Source: Algoriphagus sp. AGSA1 (GTDB taxonomy: Bacteria; Bacteroidota; Bacteroidia; Cytophagales; Cyclobacteriaceae). From it: a stretch of DNA of 64,000 nt. How positions within the stretch are numbered: position 1 is the stretch's first letter; each line of letters begins with the position of its first letter. Below are positions 26,001 through 35,714 of this stretch, in pieces. Below the pieces are notes generated by a model, which was given only the letters and a program-made list of their open reading frames with translations, ran no database searches and was not told the DNA's origin. The stretch spans positions 79,412-143,411 of the forward strand of contig NZ_JAJUWR010000017.1 in assembly GCF_021390545.1 (NCBI RefSeq). The letters are read 5' to 3'. The position numbers and the translations under genes are program-made.

Positions 26001-26954
26001 TTAATAATCGGTAATGGGTTTAGTCTGGTAATAGGCTAAAATCTCCTCCTTACTTGGTGGGTTTAAAGGACGCACCAGCCTCATGCCCAAAAATGGAGCT
26101 TCAGGAAACCACCATTGGCTTTTTGGTATTTGAGGATCTATTCTCTTCCAGTCGGCGGAACTTACAAATCGTTTTGCAGAGCTTATTTCTACTCCTGGAG
26201 TATCATAGCTGCCCCCTCTTACCACTCTAGGGTATAGCTTAGAAGCAGGGTTCACAGGGTTTTCTTTTGGAGAACTGGCGTAAAACCCCGGATCATATAG
26301 ATCGGAAGTCCATTCCAGTACGTTGCCATAGATATCGTAAAGCCCCCAAGGGTTTGGTTTCTTTTTGCCAATAGGTTGGGTAGATTCTCCTGAATTTTCT
26401 TTTATCCAGGCATATTCAGTGAGCTGCTCTGGACTATCCCCAAAGAAATACTCTGTATCAGTACCTGCCCGGGCAGCATATTCCCACTCTGCTTCTGTAG
26501 GAAGTCTATAGAAAACCCCTGTTTTCAGGTATAGCCAGTGACAGTACTGTATAGCCCCATACTGTGTCATTCCTATGGCCGGTTTGTTTTCCTTCCCCAT
26601 GCCAAATGTCATATCCAAGTAAGGAATACTTGGTCGGGATAGACCATCCACTACTTCTCCTAGAGGTCCCTCTGAAATTGCCAATTCATAATTCTTATCC
26701 AAAAACATTTCAAATGAGTCCCAGGTCACTTCGTGCGTGCCCATCCAAAATGCGTCGATTTTCACTTCGTGCTTGGGCTTGGTATCCTCCTCCAGATCTG
26801 AGCCCATGCGAAATGAACCTGCGGGGATAGGTACCATCCCGAATGAAACGGCTGTTCCAGGGATATTTTGGGTATAGGCTTCAAAAGCAAGATCTTTGCT
26901 GGAATCAAAGCTGGTGAGCATAAGCAAACCCGCAGCTATATACTTCAAGGTCAT
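26001..26954 (-). CDS. Formylglycine-generating-enzyme-like (SUMF1) domain protein without catalytic cysteines
   Basis: A 317-residue protein with a short hydrophobic N-terminus (MTLKYIAAGLLMLTSF), probably exported. The SUMF1/FGE fold is clear: IPAGSFRMGSDLEED, HEVKIDAFWMGTHEVTWDSF, YRLPTEAEWEYAARAGTDTE, WGLYDIYGNVLEWTSDLYDP, VVRGGSY and FLGMRLVRPL. Active FGEs use a cysteine pair shortly after the RGGS motif. Here that segment (SYDTPGVEISSAKRFVSS) has none, and the only cysteine in the protein is the structural one in IQYCHWLYL. It is therefore not expected to make formylglycine, and no sulfatase is in the window. It may be a binding or scaffold form that works with the neighbouring SusC/D proteins. 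Confidence 0.88.
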   Translation of the reverse strand: MTLKYIAAGLLMLTSFDSSKDLAFEAYTQNIPGTAVSFGMVPIPAGSFRMGSDLEEDTKPKHEVKIDAFWMGTHEVTWDSFEMFLDKNYELAISEGPLGEVVDGLSRPSIPYLDMTFGMGKENKPAIGMTQYGAIQYCHWLYLKTGVFYRLPTEAEWEYAARAGTDTEYFFGDSPEQLTEYAWIKENSGESTQPIGKKKPNPWGLYDIYGNVLEWTSDLYDPGFYASSPKENPVNPASKLYPRVVRGGSYDTPGVEISSAKRFVSSADWKRIDPQIPKSQWWFPEAPFLGMRLVRPLNPPSKEEILAYYQTKPITDY

Positions 26955-27000
26955 AGGTAATATAGAGGTTTATTGTAAATCGTCAATATAGTTCGAACTT

Positions 27001-30000
27001 TTAATTTTCTGCTAATCTTTTTGATGATTGGACAGAGTATAATTTAACTTGGTGATCCTGGGAAAAGATGTAAATCCTGTCCTTAACAGAGGATATTTTA
27101 CGCACTTTATCTGTTTTATTTAGACCTGTGATTGCTTTTGGGGCATGTGTGAACCCACCCTGTCCATCCCCTAGAAGTACGACACCATGGTTTGCATCAT
27201 ATTTTCCAAAGTACAGCTTGCCATAATCAATGTTTCCTCCCATTATTACATCCAAATGGCCATCTCCATTGATATCTACTGCCTCAACGGCATAAACAGG
27301 AGAAACTTGGGCTTGGATGGGCAGAGGTTTGGGTTTGAATTTACCTTCTTTATTTCTCACAAAATAAGTAGTCTCTAAATTGGTAATAGGGATACTCTGA
27401 GCCCCATTCCGCTCTGCGGTAGTAAACAGCTCATCCATGGTTACATTAGCAAAGGACTTAAAGTCCAGATATCTCCTTTTTAGAAAATTAACCTGACCCA
27501 GAATCTCGTCCCGGCTGGCCGCAGGGTATTTTTTACCTTGAATATAATATCCCAGAAAGGCATCCATTGACCCATTAGAATCAAAATCTTTATAAAGTAT
27601 CTCTGCAGGCTGGGCGCTACTGGCTTTGATTTGGGAATTCAAGCCTAGATTGCCAGCCATCAGTTCTACGTGCCCGTCGCCATCCCAATCAGCTACATGT
27701 AGATCATTCCACAGCCCATATTCATGAGTATCAAAAAAGCGAAGAGTAGCCTCACTCCATTGCCCCATCTCATAAGCAAAGATCTGGATAGGCATAGCCT
27801 CGCCTACCACAACCAACTCTGGAGTACCGTCATTATCCAAGTCATATACAGCAGAGTCTGTCAACATCCCCAGATTAACCAGCGTTGGGGCAAGTTCCTT
27901 GGTCCGATCTGAAAAGTTGCCCATACCATCATTGATCAGGATTCTACCTCCTGGAGAAGTTGGAAATTGCCCGGGATTGACCCTGCCACCTACAAATAAA
28001 TCAAGGTGTCCATCAAAGTTAAAATCTCCCGAAACCACTGTCCCGGTAGGGAAATTCCCAGATGGGACAGCCCCCTCCTTCAAGGAAAAATTTCCCTTTC
28101 CATCATTTAAATATAAACGATCTGCAAGGACCTCCTCTCCCAGGTTAAAATCATAAACACCACCACTGGCCACATAGAGATCCACATGCCCATCCCCATT
28201 GGCGTCAAAAGCCAATGCATCTGTGTCCTCAGAAAGCCGCGCAGATAGAAAAGCTGTAGAATCCGGTCTGGAAAAGTTGTTTTTAGAATCCTGAAACCGA
28301 ATAGTGGCACTTACACCGGCTCCGGAACCCAGAAAAAGATCCATCCTGCCGTTACCGTTAAAGTCTGCCAAGACCATCGCTTTTCCATTTCCTGAGATAG
28401 GGTTGATCAAAAGCGGTTGTCGTTTGTAATCATTTATGGATCGAGGGGCACTATTCCTCACAGTTGCCAATTCTGCCAGATATGGTGTGGAAGATGCTGG
28501 TTTCCTATCGGTATTGACAGTACTTTCCTTCTGGTCTAGCCGTAGCAACTGATTTGCGGGCAAGTCGTAAGTTTTACTGATTTGTCCACCTGGCCAGAGT
28601 ACTGTCAAGGAATCTATCCGCTCATGGCTTCCTATCCCAAAATGGAGGATCGGGGAAATTGATGATTGATATCCTCTGTAGGGATTCTGCTCCAGTACTT
28701 GCTGGCTTCCAGCAATGTTCAGGATAACTTTTGCTCCCAAGGCGGCTGTGTTTTGATTTTGGCCTTGAAGCTGCACTTTTAGATAATTCGAACTGTCAGA
28801 CTGAGATGAAAGATTTTCATAGATAAATGCTGGGGAATTAATATTGTTGACAATCAGATCAAGGTCACCATCATTATCCAGATCACTATAGGCCGCACCA
28901 TTGCTATTTGCAGGGTGATCAATTCCCCAGGAAGCTGTCATGCTTTTGAACGTTAGATCTTTGTTGTTTTGGAAAATGTAGTTGGTGAGGTTAGAAGAAG
29001 GCATGTTCTTCACCATATTCAGTAGGTCCTCACGCTTGAGTTTGCCACCTGAAGTTCGCACGTAATTGTCCATATATTTCAAAAAGTCCTGATTGTTGTA
29101 ATCTCTCAGGTAGCCGTTGGTGATAAAGAGGTCTTTCCAGCCGTCATTGTCAAAATCCGCAAAAAGTGATGCCCAGCTCCAATCCGTATTGGAAACGCCT
29201 GCCAACTGGCCGATCTCCTGAAATGTACCGTCTCCGGAATTTACATGCAGCATGTTTCGCATGTATTGGTGATGAAAACCTCTTGCTACATTCAGTTCAA
29301 ACAGTTCGAAATTATCAGGGGCAAGCAGGAGTTTCTGTCTTTCATTGCCTTCAGGAAGCATATCCAGGGTGAAAATATCCGGTAAGCCATCATTGTTGTA
29401 ATCCGCAATATCATTTCCCATGGAAAAATGGGAGGTATGTCCCATGCGCTCATGGATTTCATCTCTGAAAGTGCCGTCTTTCTGATTGATATAGAGGTAA
29501 TCCGGCATGGAGTAGTCATTGCCGATGTATATATCTGGCCAGCCATCTTGATTGATATCTGCCACGGCTATTCCCAACCCATAAGAAAGGCTAGAGCTGG
29601 AAATACCTGCCTGTTGTGTTATCTCCACAAATTTTCCATTCCGGTTCTCGAAGAGCTGTGAGCCGGCTTCGTGCTTTTGGGCTAGTAAGGCTTGGGTCAA
29701 ATTCACATCCTGATTCTGTATGGATTGGGTATTATGGTTGAGTAAAAAAAGATCCAGGTCTCCATCCAGGTCAAAGTCAAAAAAACTCGCTGAAGTAGAG
29801 GGAGCACTGGAATCTATGCCATATTCGGCAGCCATTTCTTTAAATAACGGGATTCCGTTTTCATCATTTCCCTGATTTACAAAAAGCTCATTCCTACGCT
29901 TTTCTGAGGGCATATTACCGGAATAACAGAGGTAGATGTCCAATCTATTATCCCCGTTGATATCGACAAAGACCACTCCGGTCTTCCAGGGGCCAACTCT

Positions 30001-30360
30001 GCCAGTTACCCCTGAGCGTTCTGCCGTTTCTTTGAACTTTAATTTACCTTCATTGATATACAGTTGGTTTCCGCTGACATTGGCGGAGAAATAGATGTCA
30101 TCCAATCCATCACCATTCAGGTCACCTACCGCTACACCACCACCATTGTATAGGTACTCATACATGAGTACATTGAGATTGAGGGTTTCTTCTATTCTAT
30201 TGGAAAAAGTGATGCCCGTTTGCTCTGGGGTCAAAAGCGAAAAGAGGTTCGGAGTAGAGGATACCGAAGTACGTTCTGCTTGGCCTGAATTGTCTGATTT
30301 GGAACAAGACATCAGCCAAAAGCCAAGTGCAAATGCGGCGAGGAAGGTTCTTTGTATCAT
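27001..30360 (-). CDS. FG-GAP/VCBS-repeat lipoprotein with ASPIC/UnbV domain
   Basis: A 1119-residue lipoprotein (MIQRTFLAAFALGFWLMSCS, C19). Two integrin-like propellers can be seen: residues ~65-510 and ~660-1100, built from repeats with calcium-loop motifs such as GDLNGDGLDDIYF, DINGDNRLDIYL, DFDNDGWKDLFI, DANGDGHVDLYV and DINGDGHLDVIM. Between them lies an ASPIC/UnbV segment (LTVLWPGGQISKTYDLPANQ). Such proteins are common beside SusC/SusD pairs and probably bind ligand at the surface. It follows susD after 64 nt that include a hairpin. The ligand and any enzymatic role are unknown. Confidence 0.9.
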   Translation of the reverse strand: MIQRTFLAAFALGFWLMSCSKSDNSGQAERTSVSSTPNLFSLLTPEQTGITFSNRIEETLNLNVLMYEYLYNGGGVAVGDLNGDGLDDIYFSANVSGNQLYINEGKLKFKETAERSGVTGRVGPWKTGVVFVDINGDNRLDIYLCYSGNMPSEKRRNELFVNQGNDENGIPLFKEMAAEYGIDSSAPSTSASFFDFDLDGDLDLFLLNHNTQSIQNQDVNLTQALLAQKHEAGSQLFENRNGKFVEITQQAGISSSSLSYGLGIAVADINQDGWPDIYIGNDYSMPDYLYINQKDGTFRDEIHERMGHTSHFSMGNDIADYNNDGLPDIFTLDMLPEGNERQKLLLAPDNFELFELNVARGFHHQYMRNMLHVNSGDGTFQEIGQLAGVSNTDWSWASLFADFDNDGWKDLFITNGYLRDYNNQDFLKYMDNYVRTSGGKLKREDLLNMVKNMPSSNLTNYIFQNNKDLTFKSMTASWGIDHPANSNGAAYSDLDNDGDLDLIVNNINSPAFIYENLSSQSDSSNYLKVQLQGQNQNTAALGAKVILNIAGSQQVLEQNPYRGYQSSISPILHFGIGSHERIDSLTVLWPGGQISKTYDLPANQLLRLDQKESTVNTDRKPASSTPYLAELATVRNSAPRSINDYKRQPLLINPISGNGKAMVLADFNGNGRMDLFLGSGAGVSATIRFQDSKNNFSRPDSTAFLSARLSEDTDALAFDANGDGHVDLYVASGGVYDFNLGEEVLADRLYLNDGKGNFSLKEGAVPSGNFPTGTVVSGDFNFDGHLDLFVGGRVNPGQFPTSPGGRILINDGMGNFSDRTKELAPTLVNLGMLTDSAVYDLDNDGTPELVVVGEAMPIQIFAYEMGQWSEATLRFFDTHEYGLWNDLHVADWDGDGHVELMAGNLGLNSQIKASSAQPAEILYKDFDSNGSMDAFLGYYIQGKKYPAASRDEILGQVNFLKRRYLDFKSFANVTMDELFTTAERNGAQSIPITNLETTYFVRNKEGKFKPKPLPIQAQVSPVYAVEAVDINGDGHLDVIMGGNIDYGKLYFGKYDANHGVVLLGDGQGGFTHAPKAITGLNKTDKVRKISSVKDRIYIFSQDHQVKLYSVQSSKRLAEN

Positions 30361-30365
30361 GATTT

Positions 30366-30404
30366 AAAATAAGCTAAGCCACCCCGGATGGAGTGGCTTA
30401 GTTT
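30366..30404 (-). terminator. Intergenic hairpin after susD (attenuator-like)
   Basis: On the minus strand a perfect 9-bp stem (CTAAGCCAC, ten-base loop, GTGGCTTAG) is followed by CTTATTTT, 24 nt after the susD stop. It is likely to stop part of the transcripts or protect the susCD message, lowering expression of the downstream genes. Confidence 0.65.
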
Positions 30405-30424
30405 AAAAATAATAGATTTCGATT

Positions 30425-32284
30425 TTATTCTATACCAGGATTCTGGATAAGATTCGCATTTCTGTTGATCTCATCTCTGTGAATCGGTACATAATACATT
30501 TTATCCAGCCAAGTTCTGTTTTCCTTTCCCGGGTCAATTGGCTGTACCTTATACACATAATTGTAAATCTCCGGATCATATCGATAGGTAGATAGTGTCT
30601 GTCCCGGCTTCAGCGTACCGGTAATATTGATGATATCCGCTTTACGGCCTAAGGTTTCCTCGGCGATCATCCAACGGCGTGCATCATGATATCGCTGCTC
30701 TTCATAAGCCATCTCTATTCTTCTCTCATTTCTATAGCGCGCTACCAATGCCTCCCCTGTGTCAGTGATAGCCGGCTGTCCCACTCTGAATCTGATCTGG
30801 TTCAACCAGTTTCGAGCCTCGTCTTCCTGCCCTAATTCAAGTGATGCTTCCACATAATTCAACACCACTTCAGTAAATCGGATAATAGGCCATGGTACTT
30901 CCTGCCAGGTATTTTGATCTACGATGGCTGGATCCGGATCAATGAATTTTCTCACATAATAGCCGGTATAGCTTCCATTCCAATCCTCGATGGGGCTGTT
31001 TCTGGTATCCAGTCCGAAATGAGTTTCCTTCGCCCCAGAGGAAGTAGTTACTTCATAAGTTCCTGTTTGAATCTGTCCGAGTGGATCTCTTGGCTGGTTG
31101 GCAGTAGCTCTTGGTTTCCATTGTGCCCCATCATAGAGAATGGAAGCATAGAAGCGTGCATCTCTATTTTCATAGGGAGCGGAAGCATGGGCAGAATTTG
31201 ACCAGTCAAATTCGGTTCCGTCCATCATTTCATAGTCATCTACCAACAATTGTACAGGACTGTTTCCCGCCCAGTTATTATAGCCATTTGGGCCATTATA
31301 TAAACCTTGACGTCCCCCGTTTTCCTGCTTCATATTGATAAAGTATCTAGCTAGAATTAACTCCTGTTCTCCTCCATTTCTGGAAAGTGAATTATTAATA
31401 TAGTTTTGAATACCTTCCTCGTGTGGTACAGGTTCAGATAGACCGTACAGATTACCACTGGTTTTATCAAGCACCGCTTTGGCCGCAGCCTGCGCTTTTT
31501 GCCATCTTTCGTTCCTATTTCCCCCAGTGTAAGCCACCAAATCCAAATCGCTGTAACTAGCCAAAGTAGGAGAGTTAGCCGTAGCGGTAGGCCCATCGTG
31601 CAGGTCACTGGCTGCATAAAGAAGAACCCTTGATTTCAGGGCCAAAGCAGCCAATTCACTTGCTCTTCCTTCGCCCATACTTTTGCCTGCCAACAAGGTA
31701 GCAGCCTCATCCAAATCGGCGATAATGAAATTAACCGTTTCTTCCCACGTAGCTCTAGGCTGCTCGTAAGTGTCCTCCCCAAGACCATAAGGTCTGTCAA
31801 CCAATGGAACTCCACCAAAATACCTTGCTAACTGATGGTAATAGTAAGCCCTCATGAACTTTGCTTCTCCTAATAATCTATCTGCAATACCTCCTTCATT
31901 TGAAAATTGGGGTTCAGATAGCTCTTCAATTGCGATGTTAGCCCGTCTAATATAGCTATACATATTGCCCCAGCTATATGTGCCATTTACCCATCCTAAA
32001 TCAGCCGAGTTAACTCTAGCTTCGGTTACTGTGGTAATACCACGTCCTGGGTGGGTGAAAATTGCTTCATCAGTTAAGGACGCCAGCATTTGTTCATCAA
32101 ATCCTCCATTACCAAATCCCTGATATATGCCAGTTACAAATGCTTCTGCCAAAGCTGGATCAGTCCATACTGCTGATTCTGACACTTCGCCAAGTGGGTC
32201 AGTGTTCAAGAAGTCGCTGTTACAGCTGGCTATGGTCAAGCTGGCTGCGAATGCTATTGTTAAGTATTTTATATTTCTTTTCAT
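30425..32284 (-). CDS. SusD/RagB-family nutrient-binding outer-membrane lipoprotein
   Basis: A 619-residue protein with a lipoprotein signal (MKRNIKYLTIAFAASLTIAS, then C21). The start of the mature part, NSDFLNTDPLGEVSESAVWT, is the classic SusD opening. TPR-like helices follow (LLGEAKFMRAYYYHQLARYF, GGVPLVDRP), and the C-terminal RagB/SusD domain has WPIIRFTEVVLNYVEASLEL and IRFRVGQPAITDTGEALVAR. It forms the lid of the SusC transporter on the cell surface and captures the substrate, probably a glycan or oligosaccharide. It starts 13 nt after the susC stop. Confidence 0.95.
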   Translation of the reverse strand: MKRNIKYLTIAFAASLTIASCNSDFLNTDPLGEVSESAVWTDPALAEAFVTGIYQGFGNGGFDEQMLASLTDEAIFTHPGRGITTVTEARVNSADLGWVNGTYSWGNMYSYIRRANIAIEELSEPQFSNEGGIADRLLGEAKFMRAYYYHQLARYFGGVPLVDRPYGLGEDTYEQPRATWEETVNFIIADLDEAATLLAGKSMGEGRASELAALALKSRVLLYAASDLHDGPTATANSPTLASYSDLDLVAYTGGNRNERWQKAQAAAKAVLDKTSGNLYGLSEPVPHEEGIQNYINNSLSRNGGEQELILARYFINMKQENGGRQGLYNGPNGYNNWAGNSPVQLLVDDYEMMDGTEFDWSNSAHASAPYENRDARFYASILYDGAQWKPRATANQPRDPLGQIQTGTYEVTTSSGAKETHFGLDTRNSPIEDWNGSYTGYYVRKFIDPDPAIVDQNTWQEVPWPIIRFTEVVLNYVEASLELGQEDEARNWLNQIRFRVGQPAITDTGEALVARYRNERRIEMAYEEQRYHDARRWMIAEETLGRKADIINITGTLKPGQTLSTYRYDPEIYNYVYKVQPIDPGKENRTWLDKMYYVPIHRDEINRNANLIQNPGIE

Positions 32285-32297
32285 TGGTTCAGCTTAA

Positions 32298-35200
32298 TTA
32301 AAATGAAACAGAAAGACCAGTGTTGATCACCCGTGCCTGAGGATAATATTGTCCAAGTGAATTATCCGATTCTGGATCATACACTTTGTTCTTGCTCAAT
32401 GTGATCAGATTCAATCCATTTAGATAGAAACGGGCATTTCTAACCCCGATTTTCTCAGTGAGATGTGCGGGGATATTGTAACCAAGCTCCACATTCTTTA
32501 GTCTTACGTAATCAGAACTTCTAAACCAGTAGGTATTATTACTTGACCAGTATTGGTCAGATCGGTTAGCAAGTCTCGGATCAGTACTGCTTGGGTTATC
32601 AATCGTCCATCTGTTGTCATAAATATCGGATAGGTAATTACCGATATTTCCAGATTCACCTGCACTGATAAATTGTCTGGCCCCAGCAGCACCTTGTATT
32701 AAAACTGTAAGATCAAAACCTTTCCAATTTGCTGTTAAATTAACACCTCCTTGAAAAAGCGGAATGTTGTTATTATCCATACGCACCCTGTCGTCAGGTG
32801 TGATTTTACCATCTCCATCGTAATCCCTGTACTTCATATCACCTGGGCGCAGGTTATTTGTGATGGCAGAATAATCTAGGGTCTCTGCATCAATTTCCTG
32901 CTGGTCCCGGAATACTCCATCATACTGGTACACCAAGTTCGTATTCATTGGTTTGCCAGTTGACATCTGCCATTCAGGGGCCCCAGGAGACTCGTCCCAG
33001 AACAAAATACTATTTTTGGCATAGCCTCCGTTTACACTGGCGGAATACTGGAACTCTCCTTTGCCTCCTCTTACACCTAAGTTTAAGTCAAAACCTTTAT
33101 TCTCCACTTCTCCTATATTTTCTGCAGGCAAGGTGAGACCCGTGGACTGAGGTACGGAAGCATTTTTTCTCCAAAGAATATTAGTACGCTTGTTATAAAA
33201 CAAATCAAACTCGAAGAACAGCTTTCCTTGAAGGAACTGACCCTCAAAGCCTAAATTAGAGTTATTGGCGATTTCCCAAGTAATTGAGGTATTAGGCACT
33301 CTAGTTTCGAAAAGTGTTTTGGTCTCAATGCCATCAATTATATAAGAACTGAAGCCATACGTGGACAAGAATTGATACTCTTGAAGATTTCCGTCAAAGT
33401 AGATCTGATCATTACCCAGCTGTCCCCAAGAACCTCTGATTTTGAAGAAATCAAATGTCTTGCCCAAGGAATTTTTCCAGAAGTTCTCTTCAGAAACTAC
33501 CCAGCCTAGCATAATACCTGGAAAGAAACCAAATCTAGTCTCCTCAGGAAAAATATAGGAACCGTCGTTTCTCCATAGAAATTCTGCCAAATACTTCTCT
33601 TTGTAGTTATAGGCTACTCTACCGAAATAATTCAAGCGTGCTCTTTCATAAGCCCCACCTCCGTTATTTCTTTCTAAATCACCTCCAGCAAACATCTGGT
33701 CAATAGCAGTTGAGATAAAGTACCTTCTGAAGGCATTAAAATTATTACTTTCTATGGTTTCTCTGTTCACACCAGCAACCACATTCAGTGTATGGACATC
33801 GTTAAATGTCTTGTCATAATTTAAAACACCTCCTAAAAGGATGTTTAATGTTTGTGTTGTTCCTTCAGACAGACTTGGATCAGCTGGGCCTCTTTTACTT
33901 GGTACCAATACCGGGGTCACTCCATCTTCTTCGAAGCCACTGCCTCTCTCATACAGTGTCCATGGGATTTGCCAGTTTTTTGTAGCTTGGATATACTTAT
34001 CAATAGCTGCTGTACCTGTAAATTTCAACCCTTCTACACTTGGAATCTTAATTTCAATATTACCGGTGGTCTGGATATAGTCTCTTTTATCATTGTTATA
34101 GCCTGTCTGATCTGTGGTGATTACGACAGGATTCTCTCCATTTTCAATATCTGGACCCGGTAGCCCATTTGGCCAATAAGCAGGCTGGTTTGGCTTACCT
34201 CTCATCTGCATACGGAAAATAGCCCCTGCTCCTCTAGTAGGAAAAGTTCTAACTTCTTCTCTAGCCAGAATACCCAATCCTACTTTTATATACTTGTTCA
34301 CATTTGCATCCACATTAATCCGCAGGTCATACTGTTTGTAGCCCGTTGCGGAGTTTTTATAATATCCGTCTTGATTTTGATAACCCAAGGATGTCAAGTA
34401 TTTCACATTTTCGCTACCGCCTACCAGCTGTAAATTGTACATACTCTGGGGAGACCAGTTTTTTAGTGTTTCTCCATACCAGTCCGTATCAGGATAGTTC
34501 CATGGATCGGATCCATTTCTGTACAGTTCTATCTCATCAGGGCTGTAGGGAGCTGTTCTCACCTGACCATCTGGCCTAGTATATTGTCCATTTACTTTAT
34601 AGGCCTCGTTGGCTGCAGCCCACTCTGAGGTAGGAAGTTCATAGATATTTATTTCATTAAGCGCATTGGCATACTCAGCTGCGTTTGCCAAGGCTGGTAT
34701 TATTGCCGGTTGGGCAAAACCCTGATTCACTTGAAAAGTCAGTTCTGGGGCTCCTGTCGCACCTCGTTTTGTAGTCACAAGTATTACACCGTTTGCCGCC
34801 CTTGATCCATAGATAGCCGCCGAAGCATCCTTCAATACGGAGATATTTTCAATATCATTTGGATTTAAACGTTCCAGGCCACCGGCTCTTGCCGGAATTC
34901 CATCGATTACCACCAAGGCATCGTTATTCCCTAAGGTATTGGAACCACGGATACGGATACTGGACCCATCATAACCAGGTTCGCCACCTCTGTTTACAGC
35001 CACTACACCCGCCATACGGCCGGCAATAGAGTTGGACAGGTTCATGGCAGGGGACTTGGTCAGCTCCTTACCTTTCACCGTGGCAACTGAACCCGTGATC
35101 GTCTCTTTCTTCTGCTCACCATATCCGACGACGATTACCTCTTCGAGGGATTTTGTGTCAGGAACCAGCGTGAGTTCAAACATTGAACGATCACCTACGG

Positions 35201-35474
35201 GTACCTCCATCTGGGTAAAACCAATAAATGATAATACCAGAATATCAGAAGGCCCGGAAATACTTAAGGTGAATTTACCATCTATGTCTGTGACGGTTCC
35301 ATTTGTGGTGCCTTTCACAAGTACGGAGGCACCAGGAAGAGGCAGATTGTCCTCTCCTGAAATGACCACACCAGACACCTCCCGGGTCTGTGTGAATGCG
35401 GTGCTAATCAGTCCTAGACAAAAGAGTATTGTCATGCTGAATAGCCTTAAATGAGTAAAGTTTCTCATTGGCAT
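32298..35474 (-). CDS. SusC/RagA-family TonB-linked outer-membrane transporter
   Basis: A 1058-residue protein. A signal peptide (LRLFSMTILFCLGLISTAFT) is followed by a carboxypeptidase-D-like domain (SGVVISGEDNLPLPGASVLV; ~30-115), the TonB box-like LEEVIVVGYGEQKKETITGS, the plug (MNLSNSIAGRMAGVVAVNRG; SVLKDASAAIYGSRAANGVI) and a large beta barrel ending ARVINTGLSVSF. It imports a large nutrient, captured by SusD, across the outer membrane. An ATG two codons in (35468) is an equal start. No anti-sigma or hybrid two-component regulator is adjacent, so control may depend on a distant factor or on the palindrome upstream. Confidence 0.95.
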   Translation of the reverse strand: MPMRNFTHLRLFSMTILFCLGLISTAFTQTREVSGVVISGEDNLPLPGASVLVKGTTNGTVTDIDGKFTLSISGPSDILVLSFIGFTQMEVPVGDRSMFELTLVPDTKSLEEVIVVGYGEQKKETITGSVATVKGKELTKSPAMNLSNSIAGRMAGVVAVNRGGEPGYDGSSIRIRGSNTLGNNDALVVIDGIPARAGGLERLNPNDIENISVLKDASAAIYGSRAANGVILVTTKRGATGAPELTFQVNQGFAQPAIIPALANAAEYANALNEINIYELPTSEWAAANEAYKVNGQYTRPDGQVRTAPYSPDEIELYRNGSDPWNYPDTDWYGETLKNWSPQSMYNLQLVGGSENVKYLTSLGYQNQDGYYKNSATGYKQYDLRINVDANVNKYIKVGLGILAREEVRTFPTRGAGAIFRMQMRGKPNQPAYWPNGLPGPDIENGENPVVITTDQTGYNNDKRDYIQTTGNIEIKIPSVEGLKFTGTAAIDKYIQATKNWQIPWTLYERGSGFEEDGVTPVLVPSKRGPADPSLSEGTTQTLNILLGGVLNYDKTFNDVHTLNVVAGVNRETIESNNFNAFRRYFISTAIDQMFAGGDLERNNGGGAYERARLNYFGRVAYNYKEKYLAEFLWRNDGSYIFPEETRFGFFPGIMLGWVVSEENFWKNSLGKTFDFFKIRGSWGQLGNDQIYFDGNLQEYQFLSTYGFSSYIIDGIETKTLFETRVPNTSITWEIANNSNLGFEGQFLQGKLFFEFDLFYNKRTNILWRKNASVPQSTGLTLPAENIGEVENKGFDLNLGVRGGKGEFQYSASVNGGYAKNSILFWDESPGAPEWQMSTGKPMNTNLVYQYDGVFRDQQEIDAETLDYSAITNNLRPGDMKYRDYDGDGKITPDDRVRMDNNNIPLFQGGVNLTANWKGFDLTVLIQGAAGARQFISAGESGNIGNYLSDIYDNRWTIDNPSSTDPRLANRSDQYWSSNNTYWFRSSDYVRLKNVELGYNIPAHLTEKIGVRNARFYLNGLNLITLSKNKVYDPESDNSLGQYYPQARVINTGLSVSF

Positions 35475-35649
35475 AGGGGTTTACTATTAATTAATAAAAT
35501 TTAACAATCTAATGTCCTCCGTTGCTTTTGCAAAACCAAACTGTTTTTTACCAAATATTGACTGAATTTTGATGCAAATGCCCTACAACTAACTTCCTAG
35601 CCTTTTATAATTGTATTATTCAAAGAAGTTTTGAATATATCAAAGATTT

Positions 35650-35666
35650 ACAAAATAATATTTTGT
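35650..35666. promoter_or_regulatory. Perfect 17-bp palindrome upstream of susC (candidate operator)
   Basis: ACAAAATAATATTTTGT reads the same on both strands around a central base, 176 nt upstream of the SusC start and 49 nt after the end of the DUF3365 gene. A dimeric repressor or activator site is one reading; an AT-rich terminator fragment is another. The rest of the 240-nt gap has no gene. Confidence 0.45.
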
Positions 35667-35714
35667 GGGAAAAATCTCTATAAAATCGCTCTTCAGAGGC
35701 TTTTCAAACGATTG

